Of a DNA stretch of 64,000 nt, positions 32,879 to 40,500 are shown one piece after another. Below the pieces are notes generated by a model, which saw only the letters and a program-made list of their open reading frames with translations, did no database searches and had not been told where the DNA came from. Numbering within the stretch: the first letter of the stretch is position 1; each line of letters opens with the position of its first letter. The position numbers and the translations under genes are program-made. The DNA is from DATKEJ01 sp963768715 (GTDB lineage: Bacteria > Bacteroidota > Rhodothermia > Rhodothermales > DATKEJ01): contig CAVYJC010000003.1 in assembly GCA_963768715.1 (NCBI GenBank), positions 62,001 to 126,000 on the forward strand, given 5' to 3'.

Positions 32879-33841
32879 ATGACAAAAGCACTCTTGTATG
32901 CAATTGGGGCTGCGGGAGTCGCTTCGCTGCTGCTGACGTCCTGCAACGGCACGGCCGATTCCATCCCGGCGAGCGATCTCTCAAAGGTGTCATCGGATGC
33001 CTCCAACGGCCTGTGGTCAATCTATAACGAGTCGTTGAAGGGCGCCAAATACATCGACCTGACGCACACGCTGACGCCGGCCATCCCCGTTTGGAAAGGC
33101 TTCGCACCATCCACATTCGGGCCCGCCGTAAATCCGGAGAATGGGGAACCCTACCGGTATGACAAGGACGGCTTCGAGGCGACACGATACGAGCTTGGCA
33201 CCGACCAGTTCGGCACCCAACTCGACCCGCCGGCCCACTGGGCGCCGGAATATCCGACTATCGATGAGTTGCCGGCTACATACGCCATTCGCCCACTGGT
33301 TGTCATATCGATCGCCGAGCAGGTCGCCGAGAGCCCCGGATATCACCTGCAGGTCTCCGACGTCGAACGCTGGGAAAGCAAGCACGGGAGGATTCCGGCC
33401 GGATCTGTGGTCATGGTACGCTCCGACTGGTCGAAGGAGTGGCCCGATCCCACCCTGTCGACTCGGACGGTCTTTCCCGGCGTGTCCCTCGCGGCGCTGA
33501 AGTTCCTGCACCTCCAGCGCCATATTCTCTTCCATGGCCACGAGCCGCTCGACACCGACACGACGGCAACGCTCGAGGGCGAATTTTGGCTCATGCACAA
33601 CGGCTACACGCAGGCGGAAGGCGTGGCCAACCTGGATCAAGTGCCGGAGACCGGTTGTCTGGTCACAATCGGCTATCCCAAGTTCAAAGGCGGCTTGGGC
33701 GGGTATGCCCGCTACGTTGCCGTTTGTCCGGCGGACTGGCAGTATGGCGTATCCGTAGGTGAGGTACCCGAGGCGCCGTTGGCGAAGCAGGACAAGATTC
33801 TCCAGTGGGACACGGAGCGAGGCGTCCGCGTGCGCAAATAA
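32879..33841 (+). CDS. Cyclase family protein (kynurenine-formamidase-like), lipoprotein
   Basis: A 320-residue protein with a lipoprotein-like leader (V-A-S-L-L-L-T-S-C-N-G). The body fits the cyclase/KynB family: I-D-L-T-H-T-L-T-P-A-I-P-V-W, F-G-T-Q-L-D-P-P-A-H-W, I-P-A-G-S-V-V-M-V-R-S-D-W and the late H-E-P-L-D-T-D-T. The family metal motif is H-x-G-T-H-x-D-x-P-x-H; here it reads D-Q-F-G-T-Q-L-D-P-P-A-H, so two His ligands are replaced. Members hydrolyse formamides or lactone-like esters; the altered site suggests another metal geometry or substrate. Confidence 0.83.
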   Translation: MTKALLYAIGAAGVASLLLTSCNGTADSIPASDLSKVSSDASNGLWSIYNESLKGAKYIDLTHTLTPAIPVWKGFAPSTFGPAVNPENGEPYRYDKDGFEATRYELGTDQFGTQLDPPAHWAPEYPTIDELPATYAIRPLVVISIAEQVAESPGYHLQVSDVERWESKHGRIPAGSVVMVRSDWSKEWPDPTLSTRTVFPGVSLAALKFLHLQRHILFHGHEPLDTDTTATLEGEFWLMHNGYTQAEGVANLDQVPETGCLVTIGYPKFKGGLGGYARYVAVCPADWQYGVSVGEVPEAPLAKQDKILQWDTERGVRVRK

Positions 33842-33927
33842 AATGGTCTGGAAAACAAGACGATTTTGCACGAGCCGGCGGCGGCCATTCCTGTCAGCGC
33901 CGCGCACCGCAGATACGGATAACTCGA

Positions 33928-34821
33928 ATGGATGACCGCGACCTCATCGGTTACGGCGGCCGCCCGCCCCATCCTCAATGGCCGGGTGAGGCAAGAATCG
34001 CGGTTCAGTTCGTGCTCAACATCGAGGAGGGCGCTGAGTCGTGCATCCTCAATGGCGACGCCGGGTCGGAGGCCTATCTGCATGAACTGCCGGGCCGCCC
34101 GCCCCGCACGGGAGAACGGGACTTGAGCGTCGAGGGCATGTACGAATATGGATCGCGCGTGGGCGTGTGGCGTATCCTGGATCTGTTCAGCGCCCGTGAC
34201 CTCCCGCTGACTGCCTTTGCCGTCGGACTGGCGCTGGAACTCAACCCCGGGATCGGCCGGGCGCTCAGCGATGCCGGACACGAGGTCGCAGGACATGGCT
34301 ACCGGTGGCTGGATTATCGCGACATCCCCGAGGATGAAGAGCGCCGCCACATCCGCGTTACCATCGAGACCATCGAGCGGATCTGCGGCAAGCGCCCCGT
34401 CGGTTGGTACACGGGACGAGTCAGTCGGAATACCCGCCGCCTGGTGCGCGAGGAGGGTGGATTCCTCTACAGCTCAGACGCTTACAATGATGATCTGCCC
34501 TATTGGCTCGCCGGCTCACCCGCACACCTGGTGATTCCGTACACGCTGGTAAACAACGACGCCCGCTACCTGCTGCCAAATGGTGTTTCTTCGGGAGAAG
34601 CGTTCTTCCGGCTGCTGAAGGATGCTTTCGATTTGTTGTGGGAGGAAGGTGCAGAGCATCCGAAGTTGATGAGCGTAGGGTTGCACGGCCGAATCAGCGG
34701 TCATCCGGCACGCGCGATGGCACTGGCACGATTCCTGGATTACGTACAAGATCACGAGGCGGTCTGGATCTGCCGGCGGGACGAGATCGCCAGGCACTGG
34801 ATGGCCGAGCATCCGGCTTAG
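33928..34821 (+). CDS. Polysaccharide deacetylase family protein (PuuE allantoinase-like)
   Basis: The start at 33928 (M-D-D-R-D-L-I-G-Y-G-G) fits the family; the longer frame has no conserved sequence. The 297-residue NodB-homology enzyme shows A-V-Q-F-V-L-N-I-E-E-G-A-E, Y-G-S-R-V-G-V-W-R, and G-H-E-V-A-G-H-G-Y-R-W-L-D-Y-R. This is the pattern of PuuE-type allantoinases and related amide hydrolases rather than chitin deacetylases. With the cyclase-family gene upstream it could form a small amide-hydrolysis pair; this is inference from proximity (86-base gap). Confidence 0.85.
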   Translation: MDDRDLIGYGGRPPHPQWPGEARIAVQFVLNIEEGAESCILNGDAGSEAYLHELPGRPPRTGERDLSVEGMYEYGSRVGVWRILDLFSARDLPLTAFAVGLALELNPGIGRALSDAGHEVAGHGYRWLDYRDIPEDEERRHIRVTIETIERICGKRPVGWYTGRVSRNTRRLVREEGGFLYSSDAYNDDLPYWLAGSPAHLVIPYTLVNNDARYLLPNGVSSGEAFFRLLKDAFDLLWEEGAEHPKLMSVGLHGRISGHPARAMALARFLDYVQDHEAVWICRRDEIARHWMAEHPA

Positions 34822-34960
34822 GGGCGGTCTGGAGGGGATCGAAGAATAAGATTGTCCAAACGAGTCTTTGGAGCCGACAAACTCATACTTTGTTCTCCCT
34901 TCTGGATCCGTTCACGGCCAGCGTCCGATTCAACTCGCTCGCCACAGACAAAGAAAAATA

Positions 34961-35428
34961 ATGAGACTTGCAATCGCGGTTCTGACCATGCTCAGCCTGG
35001 TGTCGTGCTCAAACATGGATGATTCGAAGCCGAGCGCCGGGTCGGCCGGCAAGGATGTCCTCGGTCAGATGAACAGGGATTTCGCCGCCGCACTCAACGC
35101 CAAGGACGCCGCGCTGGCCGCGTCGTACTATGCGGAGGATGCCGTGCTCATCCCCCCTGGCGAACCACTCGTGCGAGGTCGCGCAGCGATCGAGGCTTAC
35201 TGGAAGGTCGCGATCGACTCAGGCGGCGTTCGTGACGCTTCAGTGGAGACGATCGACGCGAAGAGCTCCGGCGATCAAGGCTATGAGATCGGAACCTACG
35301 TCCTGACGGCGAACGGCCCGGACGGAGAGGCCCTGCAGGATCACGGCCGCTATATCGAACTGCTCGAACGTGGCGAAGATGGCAGATGGTATTCGACAGC
35401 AGGCATCTGGAATTCCTCACCCGAGTAG
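34961..35428 (+). CDS. DUF4440/NTF2-like lipoprotein
   Basis: The start at 34961 gives a short lipoprotein leader (A-V-L-T-M-L-S-L-V-S-C-S). The 155-residue protein carries an NTF2-like domain of the DUF4440 type: M-N-R-D-F-A-A-A-L-N-A-K-D, Y-Y-A-E-D-A-V-L-I-P-P-G, I-E-A-Y-W-K, and a final G-R-W-Y-S-T-A-G-I-W-N-S. Such domains bind small hydrophobic ligands or act as isomerases or hydrolases; none is assignable here. It is 139 bases downstream of the deacetylase. Confidence 0.8.
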   Translation: MRLAIAVLTMLSLVSCSNMDDSKPSAGSAGKDVLGQMNRDFAAALNAKDAALAASYYAEDAVLIPPGEPLVRGRAAIEAYWKVAIDSGGVRDASVETIDAKSSGDQGYEIGTYVLTANGPDGEALQDHGRYIELLERGEDGRWYSTAGIWNSSPE

Positions 35429-35464
35429 CGCCCTGTCCGAGCACGTGCTCGACAACCCAACCGT

Positions 35465-36079
35465 ATGGCAGAAGCAAACCCCAATTCCCGGCTCGAAGCA
35501 TTCTCTGACGGCGTCTTCGCTATCGCGTTGACGCTGTTGATCATCGACATCAAAATCCCTTCCCCGGAAAGCATTCGCAGCACGTCCGAGTTGTGGCACG
35601 CCCTGCAGCATTTGGCTCCAGCCGTATTTGCCTTTCTTCTGAGCTTCGCCATTATCCTCATCACGTGGGTCAACCACCACGGGACGCTCAAACTGATGCG
35701 CAAATCATCCGCGGCGTTTATCTACGCCAATGGCTTCCTGCTGCTGACTGTTGTGTTTATCCCGTTCCCAACGGCTTTGCTGGGCGAGTTTATTTGGACA
35801 GATCACGCCGCCCCGGCCGTCGTTCTGTACGACAGCGTCCTGGCGGTTCAGGCAATCGGGTGGATTCTCCTGGTTGGCGCGGCGCTGAAGAACGAACTGA
35901 CAGACGAGGAAGGATCGATCTCGACGCTGCGAGAATACAAGAGGAACGGGTATTTCGCATTCGCGCTTTACGCTCTGCTTGCAATCGCGGCCCTGTGGTT
36001 TCCCATCGCCGTCGCCGGCATTACTACCGTCTCTTGGATCTTCTGGCTAACCCTTGGAATTGTTTTGAAGCACGAATGA
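35465..36079 (+). CDS. TMEM175 family potassium channel protein
   Basis: A 204-residue membrane protein with about six helices. The family hallmark R-L-E-A-F-S-D-G-V-F-A-I-A-L-T-L-L lies in helix 1 (residues ~9-25), followed by W-V-N-H-H in helix 3. Bacterial TMEM175 proteins form K+-selective channels as tetramers of six-helix subunits, with the selectivity filter made from hydrophobic residues after the F-S-D motif. Length and motif are normal. No regulatory neighbour. Confidence 0.88.
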   Translation: MAEANPNSRLEAFSDGVFAIALTLLIIDIKIPSPESIRSTSELWHALQHLAPAVFAFLLSFAIILITWVNHHGTLKLMRKSSAAFIYANGFLLLTVVFIPFPTALLGEFIWTDHAAPAVVLYDSVLAVQAIGWILLVGAALKNELTDEEGSISTLREYKRNGYFAFALYALLAIAALWFPIAVAGITTVSWIFWLTLGIVLKHE

Positions 36080-36089
36080 CGACCGCTCG

Positions 36090-36124
36090 ACTTTCGACCT
36101 TGGACTTTCGATCCTCGACCTCCA
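36090..36124. repeat. Short heptamer array
   Basis: ACTTTCG, ACCTTGG, ACTTTCG, ATCCTCG, ACCTCCA just after the TMEM175 stop codon. Confidence 0.6.
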
Positions 36125-36180
36125 AATTGCGTCAAGCAAAGATTCCGGCTATCATTGCTGCACACGAATGAACAGAAGGG

Positions 36181-36758
36181 ATGGCACGCTATCCATACAC
36201 AATCGAAAATGGGCATGGTGAGAAGCTGACCTTCCTTGGAGTGACGGATGGACCCGATGGCGATCGAATCGAGGTAGAAGGAGTCGCCCAGCCGGGTGCC
36301 GGTCCACCCATGCACGTCCACTATCGCCAGGAAGAAGCCGGCCGAGTCATAGCCGGACTTCTCGGTTACCAGCTGCTTGGTAAGAGGAGCAATTCGCCGG
36401 TCCCGGCGAATTGGTAATATGGCCGGCCGGAACACCACACCGCTGGTGGAACGCCGGAACGTCCGATCTGCATTTCACAGGCTGGTGCTCCCCTCCCGGC
36501 AACGTCGAATTCTTCCTGACCAGTCTTTTTGCATCGACAAAGAAGAACGGCAAAGGACGTCCGCGCCTGTTCGACGCCGCATTTCTGATGACCCGATACC
36601 GAGCGGAGTATGCGATGCTGGAGGTGCCTCCTCTTGTCCGAAAAGTCGTCATGCCTTTGCTCTACGGAGTAGGGCGCCTACTGGGAATGTACCGGAAATA
36701 CAGTGACGCACCTCCACCGCTTGTACCAACCGTAGTGGTTGACTTGATTGGCCCATGA
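36181..36758 (+). CDS. Cupin domain protein, frameshifted
   Basis: The frame from 36181 gives the first cupin motif (P-P-M-H-V-H-Y-R-Q-E-E). It breaks near 36381-36388, in a stretch reading AAGAGGAG where one base seems missing. The corrected frame continues E-Q-F-A-G-P-G-E-L-V-I-W-P-A-G-T-P-H-R-W-W-N, the second cupin motif, to a stop at 36758. The ~192-residue product has a C-terminal hydrophobic half (V-V-M-P-L-L-Y-G-V-G-R-L-L). Function unknown; cupins of this sort sit near small oxidoreductases. Confidence 0.7.
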
Positions 36759-36783
36759 AACATTCAACGGACGAGGTGCGACC

Positions 36784-37161
36784 ATGAGTACTTCGGATTC
36801 AGTCGCAGCCGCTACACTTGCGACTGTAAAAGCTTTCAACGAAGCCTTCAACCGGCACGACGTCGATGCCATCATGGAGCTGATGACCGACGACTGTGTG
36901 TTCGATAGCACGCGACCGCCGCCCGACGGCGAGCAGATCGTCGGACAAGCAGCGGTTCGTCGGTTCTGGGAGCAGTTCTTCAGCCGATCGCCACAAGCAC
37001 ATTTCGAGACCGAGGAAGAATTCGCCACGGGTGACCGGTGTGTTGTCCGCTGGGTCTACAAGTGGGTAAGAAATGGCGAGAGAGGCCACATTCGCGGTGT
37101 AGATGTGTTTCGGGTGCGTGATCGAAAGGTTGCCGAGAAGCTGTCTTACGTAAAAGGCTGA
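36784..37161 (+). CDS. Nuclear transport factor 2 / SnoaL-like protein
   Basis: A 125-residue NTF2-like protein; the start at 36784 is preferred because the upstream in-frame extension is non-conserved. It shows F-N-E-A-F-N-R-H-D-V-D-A-I-M-E-L-M-T-D-D-C-V-F, G-Q-A-A-V-R-R-F-W-E-Q-F-F and R-G-V-D-V-F-R-V-R-D-R-K-V-A-E-K-L-S-Y. This is the limonene-epoxide-hydrolase/ketosteroid-isomerase-like fold. Substrate unknown. It follows the cupin gene by 25 bases. Confidence 0.85.
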   Translation: MSTSDSVAAATLATVKAFNEAFNRHDVDAIMELMTDDCVFDSTRPPPDGEQIVGQAAVRRFWEQFFSRSPQAHFETEEEFATGDRCVVRWVYKWVRNGERGHIRGVDVFRVRDRKVAEKLSYVKG

Positions 37162-37170
37162 GATGATCAC

Positions 37171-37198
37171 TTCAAATACCAGACTTCAAATACCAAAC
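37171..37198. repeat. Heptamer array
   Basis: TTCAAAT, ACCAGAC, TTCAAAT, ACCAAAC (a 14-bp unit repeated). The following stretch to 37403 shows no intact gene; an apparent start with a good ribosome-binding site near 37337-37350 stops after seven codons. Confidence 0.7.
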
Positions 37199-37403
37199 TG
37201 GCGGCCCTCGCTACGCTTGGAAGATTGGGTACCCGGGATGAGCAGGGGACATTGCGTAAGCCACATCACAATTGGAGGGTTAGACCGAATAGCGGCGCCG
37301 GCCGCCGAATATTCGACACGCGGGAATCCGAAAGGAGTTTTAGATGGTCAACCCTGCCGGCCTCTAGATTTGGGGTCTCGAAATCGAACAAGACCAGGTG
37401 ACC

Positions 37404-37695
37404 GTGTCCCCTCTACGATCCGAAGGAGGGCGCCCGTGAGCTTTACCGCGTAACGAAGCCGGGAGGCAGGATTGGCGTCGCCCATTCGACGGATCCTGAA
37501 AACCCGATCGTCAAGTGGCTCGCAGATCGAATCGAGAACCTGGCCTGGCGATTCCCTGGACTTTCGATGCGGTGCCGGCCGGTGGAAGTTCTTCCGACTT
37601 TGGAAGCAGCGGGCGGCAAGGTCCTGTTTCTTAGGCGCATTGGTGTTCCCTTGTGGCCGTTCTTGATCTTTGTCGTAGAGAAGCCGGCAATTTGA
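37404..37695 (+). pseudogene. Methyltransferase C-terminal fragment
   Basis: A frame opening after a TGA and ending at 37693-37695 encodes Y-D-P-K-E-G-A-R-E-L-Y-R-V-T-K-P-G-G-R-I, then V-E-V-L-P-T-L-E-A-A-G and I-F-V-V-E-K-P. This is the end of a class I SAM methyltransferase (R-V-x-K-P-G-G-R after motif IV). The SAM-binding N-terminal half is missing, so this is a remnant. Confidence 0.6.
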
Positions 37696-37697
37696 GA

Positions 37698-37740
37698 TGC
37701 CGGATGCAAAGTGCGGTGCGGACCATGGACTACGGACTAC
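37698..37740. repeat. Heptamer array at a gene breakpoint
   Basis: ATGCCGG, ATGCAAA, GTGCGGT, then GGACCAT, GGACTAC, GGACTAC. It begins three bases after the methyltransferase fragment ends and stops where homology to the oxidoreductase begins. Confidence 0.7.
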
Positions 37741-38306
37741 CGGTTCCTCCGTCGCCGCCCGCATCCAAGGCACTGCTGGCCGCATTCGCCGAACGCGGGA
37801 TTGCGTTCGTCCCGAACCACAGCGTGCGTGCACTCGACCCGGCGCGACGGGTACTCGTTCTCGACGACGAAAGCGAGATGCCCTGCGACCTATTCCTCGG
37901 CGTCCCAAAACACTGTGTCCCGGACGTGGTCGCCGAGAGCGGCATGACGGAGAATGGCTGGATTCCCGTCGACCCGAGGAACCTCAGGACGCGGTTCCCC
38001 GGGGTTTATGCGTTCGGTGACGTAGCAAACGTTGGTACGCCGAAGGCGGGCGTGTTCGCTGAAGGCGCCGCGCGCGTAGCCGCCGCATCGATCGTGGCGG
38101 ATCTGCAGGGAGGCCCGCAACCGGCGGCCTATGGCGGGATGGGTTCCTGCTATGTCGAGTTCGGCGGAGGGCGCGTCGGGCGCGTCGACGTGGATTTCTT
38201 TTCGGGCCCTGCACCGACAGGAAGCTTCAACGAGCCATCAGTCACTCTTGGTGGTGAAAAGTTGCAATTTGGAACTGTTCGTCGCGCCCGCTGGTTTGGA
38301 CTTTAG
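37741..38306 (+). pseudogene. FAD/NAD(P)-dependent oxidoreductase, C-terminal fragment
   Basis: From P-V-P-P-S-P-P-A-S-K-A-L-L the frame aligns with the second half of sulfide:quinone-reductase-like pyridine nucleotide-disulfide oxidoreductases: G-I-A-F-V-P-N-H-S-V-R, G-W-I-P-V-D-P-R-N-L, F-P-G-V-Y-A-F-G-D-V-A-N-V-G-T-P-K-A-G-V-F-A (FAD-binding G-D motif). The N-terminal dinucleotide-binding domain is gone and replaced by a heptamer array, so the gene is truncated. Confidence 0.75.
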
Positions 38307-38410
38307 TAGTTCCTTGAGCCACCACTGAGACATGCAAAATGTCCCGTATACATCTGCCTTACTCATGTCGATGAGTTGCGGCCATGTCCAAAAAGAAGGA
38401 GGAATCATCT

Positions 38411-39283
38411 ATGTCCGACCACACAGTCTTAGTCACAGGTGCCACAGGTAACACCGGCCCCGGTGTAGTCGCCGGACTGCTGGCGAAGGGTACGAGGGTT
38501 CGTGCCTTGGTGCGAAACCCGGAGAAAGCCAAAGAACTGAAGAGCCAGGGCGCCGAGCTTGCCGTCAGCGACCTCGACGACGTCAACACGCTGAGCAAAG
38601 ACCTCTTCGAAGGCGTTTCGACGGTGTACTTCTGTACCTGGAACGGTCCCACCGCATTAGACCACTGGAAGAACTTCCGCTCTGCCCTTGAGGCAGCGGG
38701 TGCCTCTCCGCGGATCGTGCACCATTCCGGGTTCGGTGCGCCGCAAAGTCGGATCATCAAGCAGCTTGACGCCGCTGACGCCGACCTCAAAAGGTCGGGA
38801 CTCACGTGGACGATCCTGAAGCCCACCTTCTTCATGCAAAACACGATGATGGCGGCGCAGTCGGTCAAGGAGCAGGGCGCGATCTACTTCGACTGGGGCG
38901 ATGGGAAGGCGGGCATGATCGACGTCCGCGACATCATCGATTCGGCCATCGGCGCCATCACCGCGACTGACGGCCGCTTCGACGGCAAGACCTTCATCCT
39001 TACCGGGCCGGAATCCATCGACTTCGTGAAGGTGGCCGCCGGCATCGGCAAAGCGATTGGCAAAGAAGTCAACTACGTGCCCGTACCGCACGAAGCCGCG
39101 AAACAAGCAATGCTGGGCATGGGCCTGCCCGAATGGATTGTGGACGGATTCGTCGAGCTGGCTGAAGGCTTCAAGAACAATTTCGCGAACAGGACAACGG
39201 ATGGCGTGGAGACACTCGCCGGTCACAAACCGCGCAGGTTCGACCAGTTCGCACAAGACTTCGCCGACGTGTGGCGCGCGTAG
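38411..39283 (+). CDS. NmrA-like NAD(P)-binding protein
   Basis: The start at 38411 is supported by GGAGG nine bases upstream. The 290-residue protein opens with an atypical-SDR nucleotide site (V-L-V-T-G-A-T-G-N-T-G-P-G-V) and continues R-A-L-V-R-N-P-E-K-A. It shows V-H-H-S-G-F-G-A, I-L-K-P-T-F-F-M-Q-N and I-D-V-R-D-I-I-D-S-A-I, typical of NmrA/quinone-reductase-type proteins that bind NAD(P) and act as redox sensors or reductases. The Y-x-x-x-K pair is absent, as usual in this subgroup. The next gene overlaps its end by 13 bases. Confidence 0.87.
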   Translation: MSDHTVLVTGATGNTGPGVVAGLLAKGTRVRALVRNPEKAKELKSQGAELAVSDLDDVNTLSKDLFEGVSTVYFCTWNGPTALDHWKNFRSALEAAGASPRIVHHSGFGAPQSRIIKQLDAADADLKRSGLTWTILKPTFFMQNTMMAAQSVKEQGAIYFDWGDGKAGMIDVRDIIDSAIGAITATDGRFDGKTFILTGPESIDFVKVAAGIGKAIGKEVNYVPVPHEAAKQAMLGMGLPEWIVDGFVELAEGFKNNFANRTTDGVETLAGHKPRRFDQFAQDFADVWRA

Positions 39284-39984
39284 CACCTTTACGACCGCTA
39301 GAGCTCGCGTGGCTCTTCGGAGTGCCCACGGCTCTGAACGGAGTCGCGTGCCGGCTCGCGATTCCGGCCTTGGACGGCCGGGGCGCTCTGCCCATCGAGG
39401 TCGTCTACTTCCTCTGCGTCGGAGGGCTCGTACTGGCCCCCATGTTTTTTGGGGCCATCTATCTGACCGGACGTGAGCTCGCGTCATTCCGACCCGTCGA
39501 CATTCTTGCCAGAATGCGCATCCGCCGAATCAGGGGCGCCGACTGGCTCTGGACGATCGCCACGTTCGTCATCTTATCGGCGGCCTCGTTCCTCATGGCC
39601 AAGATCCTGATGCCCCGAATCGGTCTCGATGCAACGCCGTTCTTCTTCCGGAACATGCCGTTGTCGCCGGAAAACAGATGGATTCTCTACGTGTGGCCGG
39701 CCTTCTTCTTCTTCAACATCTTCGGCGAAGAATTTCTCTGGAGGGGGTACATCCAACCAAGGCAGGAACTGCTCACGGGCCGATGGACCTGGCTGGTCCA
39801 CGGCCTCCTTTGGGCGGTGTGGCACGTGCCGATGGGGTTCGATCTGATTGTTGCCGCCCTCCCAATCTTCTTCATCCTGCCTGCGGTGGTGCAACTTAGG
39901 GGCAACACGAGCATCGCAATCGTTGTGCACGCGGTTTTCGGAGCATTCGGCTTCCTGGCACTTGCCCTTGGCGCAGTACATTGA
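39271..39984 (+). CDS. CPBP family intramembrane glutamic endopeptidase
   Basis: The GTG at 39271 overlaps the NmrA-like gene's end. The 237-residue membrane protein has about seven helices and the CPBP/Abi signature: F-G-E-E-F-L-W-R-G-Y-I near 147-157 (paired Glu), H-G-L-L-W-A-V-W-H-V-P in the next helix (two His), and N-T-S-I-A-I-V-V-H-A at the end. Family members are CAAX-type proteases acting inside membranes, some in bacteriocin self-immunity. No bacteriocin precursor was seen nearby. Confidence 0.88.
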   Translation: MARVAPLRPLELAWLFGVPTALNGVACRLAIPALDGRGALPIEVVYFLCVGGLVLAPMFFGAIYLTGRELASFRPVDILARMRIRRIRGADWLWTIATFVILSAASFLMAKILMPRIGLDATPFFFRNMPLSPENRWILYVWPAFFFFNIFGEEFLWRGYIQPRQELLTGRWTWLVHGLLWAVWHVPMGFDLIVAALPIFFILPAVVQLRGNTSIAIVVHAVFGAFGFLALALGAVH

Positions 39985-40084
39985 GAACGGCCGCGATGTA
40001 TGCAAACACCGGGCTGTTCGAGTATGTGTCGACAGCGCCCGGTCCGTAACAACCACTAATTGCCGGTTCCTTTCGAGTCCAGAG

Positions 40085-40112
40085 ATCTCGGACTTCGGAA
40101 TTCGGACTCTTG
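40085..40112. repeat. Short heptamer block
   Basis: ATCTCGG, ACTTCGG, AATTCGG, ACTCTTG in the gap between convergent genes, followed by a CCCGAGCGAAGCGAGGG hairpin near 40118-40134. Confidence 0.6.
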
Positions 40113-40141
40113 ACTGCCCGAGCGAAGCGAGGGCCTTTTCC

Positions 40142-40444
40142 TCAGTCCCGAAGCACCTCCACAATCCGGTACACCTCAACCCGAGGTTGGCCAACGGCCT
40201 GATAGGCGGCAGCAATCGTGGCTCGAAGCTCCGATTCCCGGTATGCGTCAAATGCCTCTCTGGAATCCCAGATATAGACGCCGCCTACTTCGTCCGTTGC
40301 CTCGTCGTGGATGTAGTATTTCTGTCGCAGTCCGTCAAGCGCTCGAAATTGGTTGATGCGGTCTTCGGCGATCTCCATCACCTCGTCAAAGGACAGGTGC
40401 GATTTGAAACGGACGAACACAGCTAGAGCAGACTCTTTCATCAA
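40142..40444 (-). CDS. YdhR/ABM-like small monooxygenase-fold protein
   Basis: A 100-residue protein predicted to be a ferredoxin-like dimer: A-L-A-V-F-V-R-F-K-S, Y-Y-I-H-D-E-A-T-D-E-V-G-G-V-Y-I-W-D-S-R-E-A-F-D-A-Y, and V-E-V-Y-R-I-V-E-V-L. The G-G-V-Y-x-W-x-S-x-E-A-A pattern is that of YdhR and related monooxygenase-like proteins. Enzymatic role not established. It lies 56 bases downstream of the propeller gene's stop, and could be read with it. Confidence 0.75.
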   Translation of the reverse strand: MMKESALAVFVRFKSHLSFDEVMEIAEDRINQFRALDGLRQKYYIHDEATDEVGGVYIWDSREAFDAYRESELRATIAAAYQAVGQPRVEVYRIVEVLRD

Positions 40445-40500
40445 AACACTGTTTCAGGTGGTTAGAGTGACGGCGGATAAGTTATTCATCCGCGCAGGTC

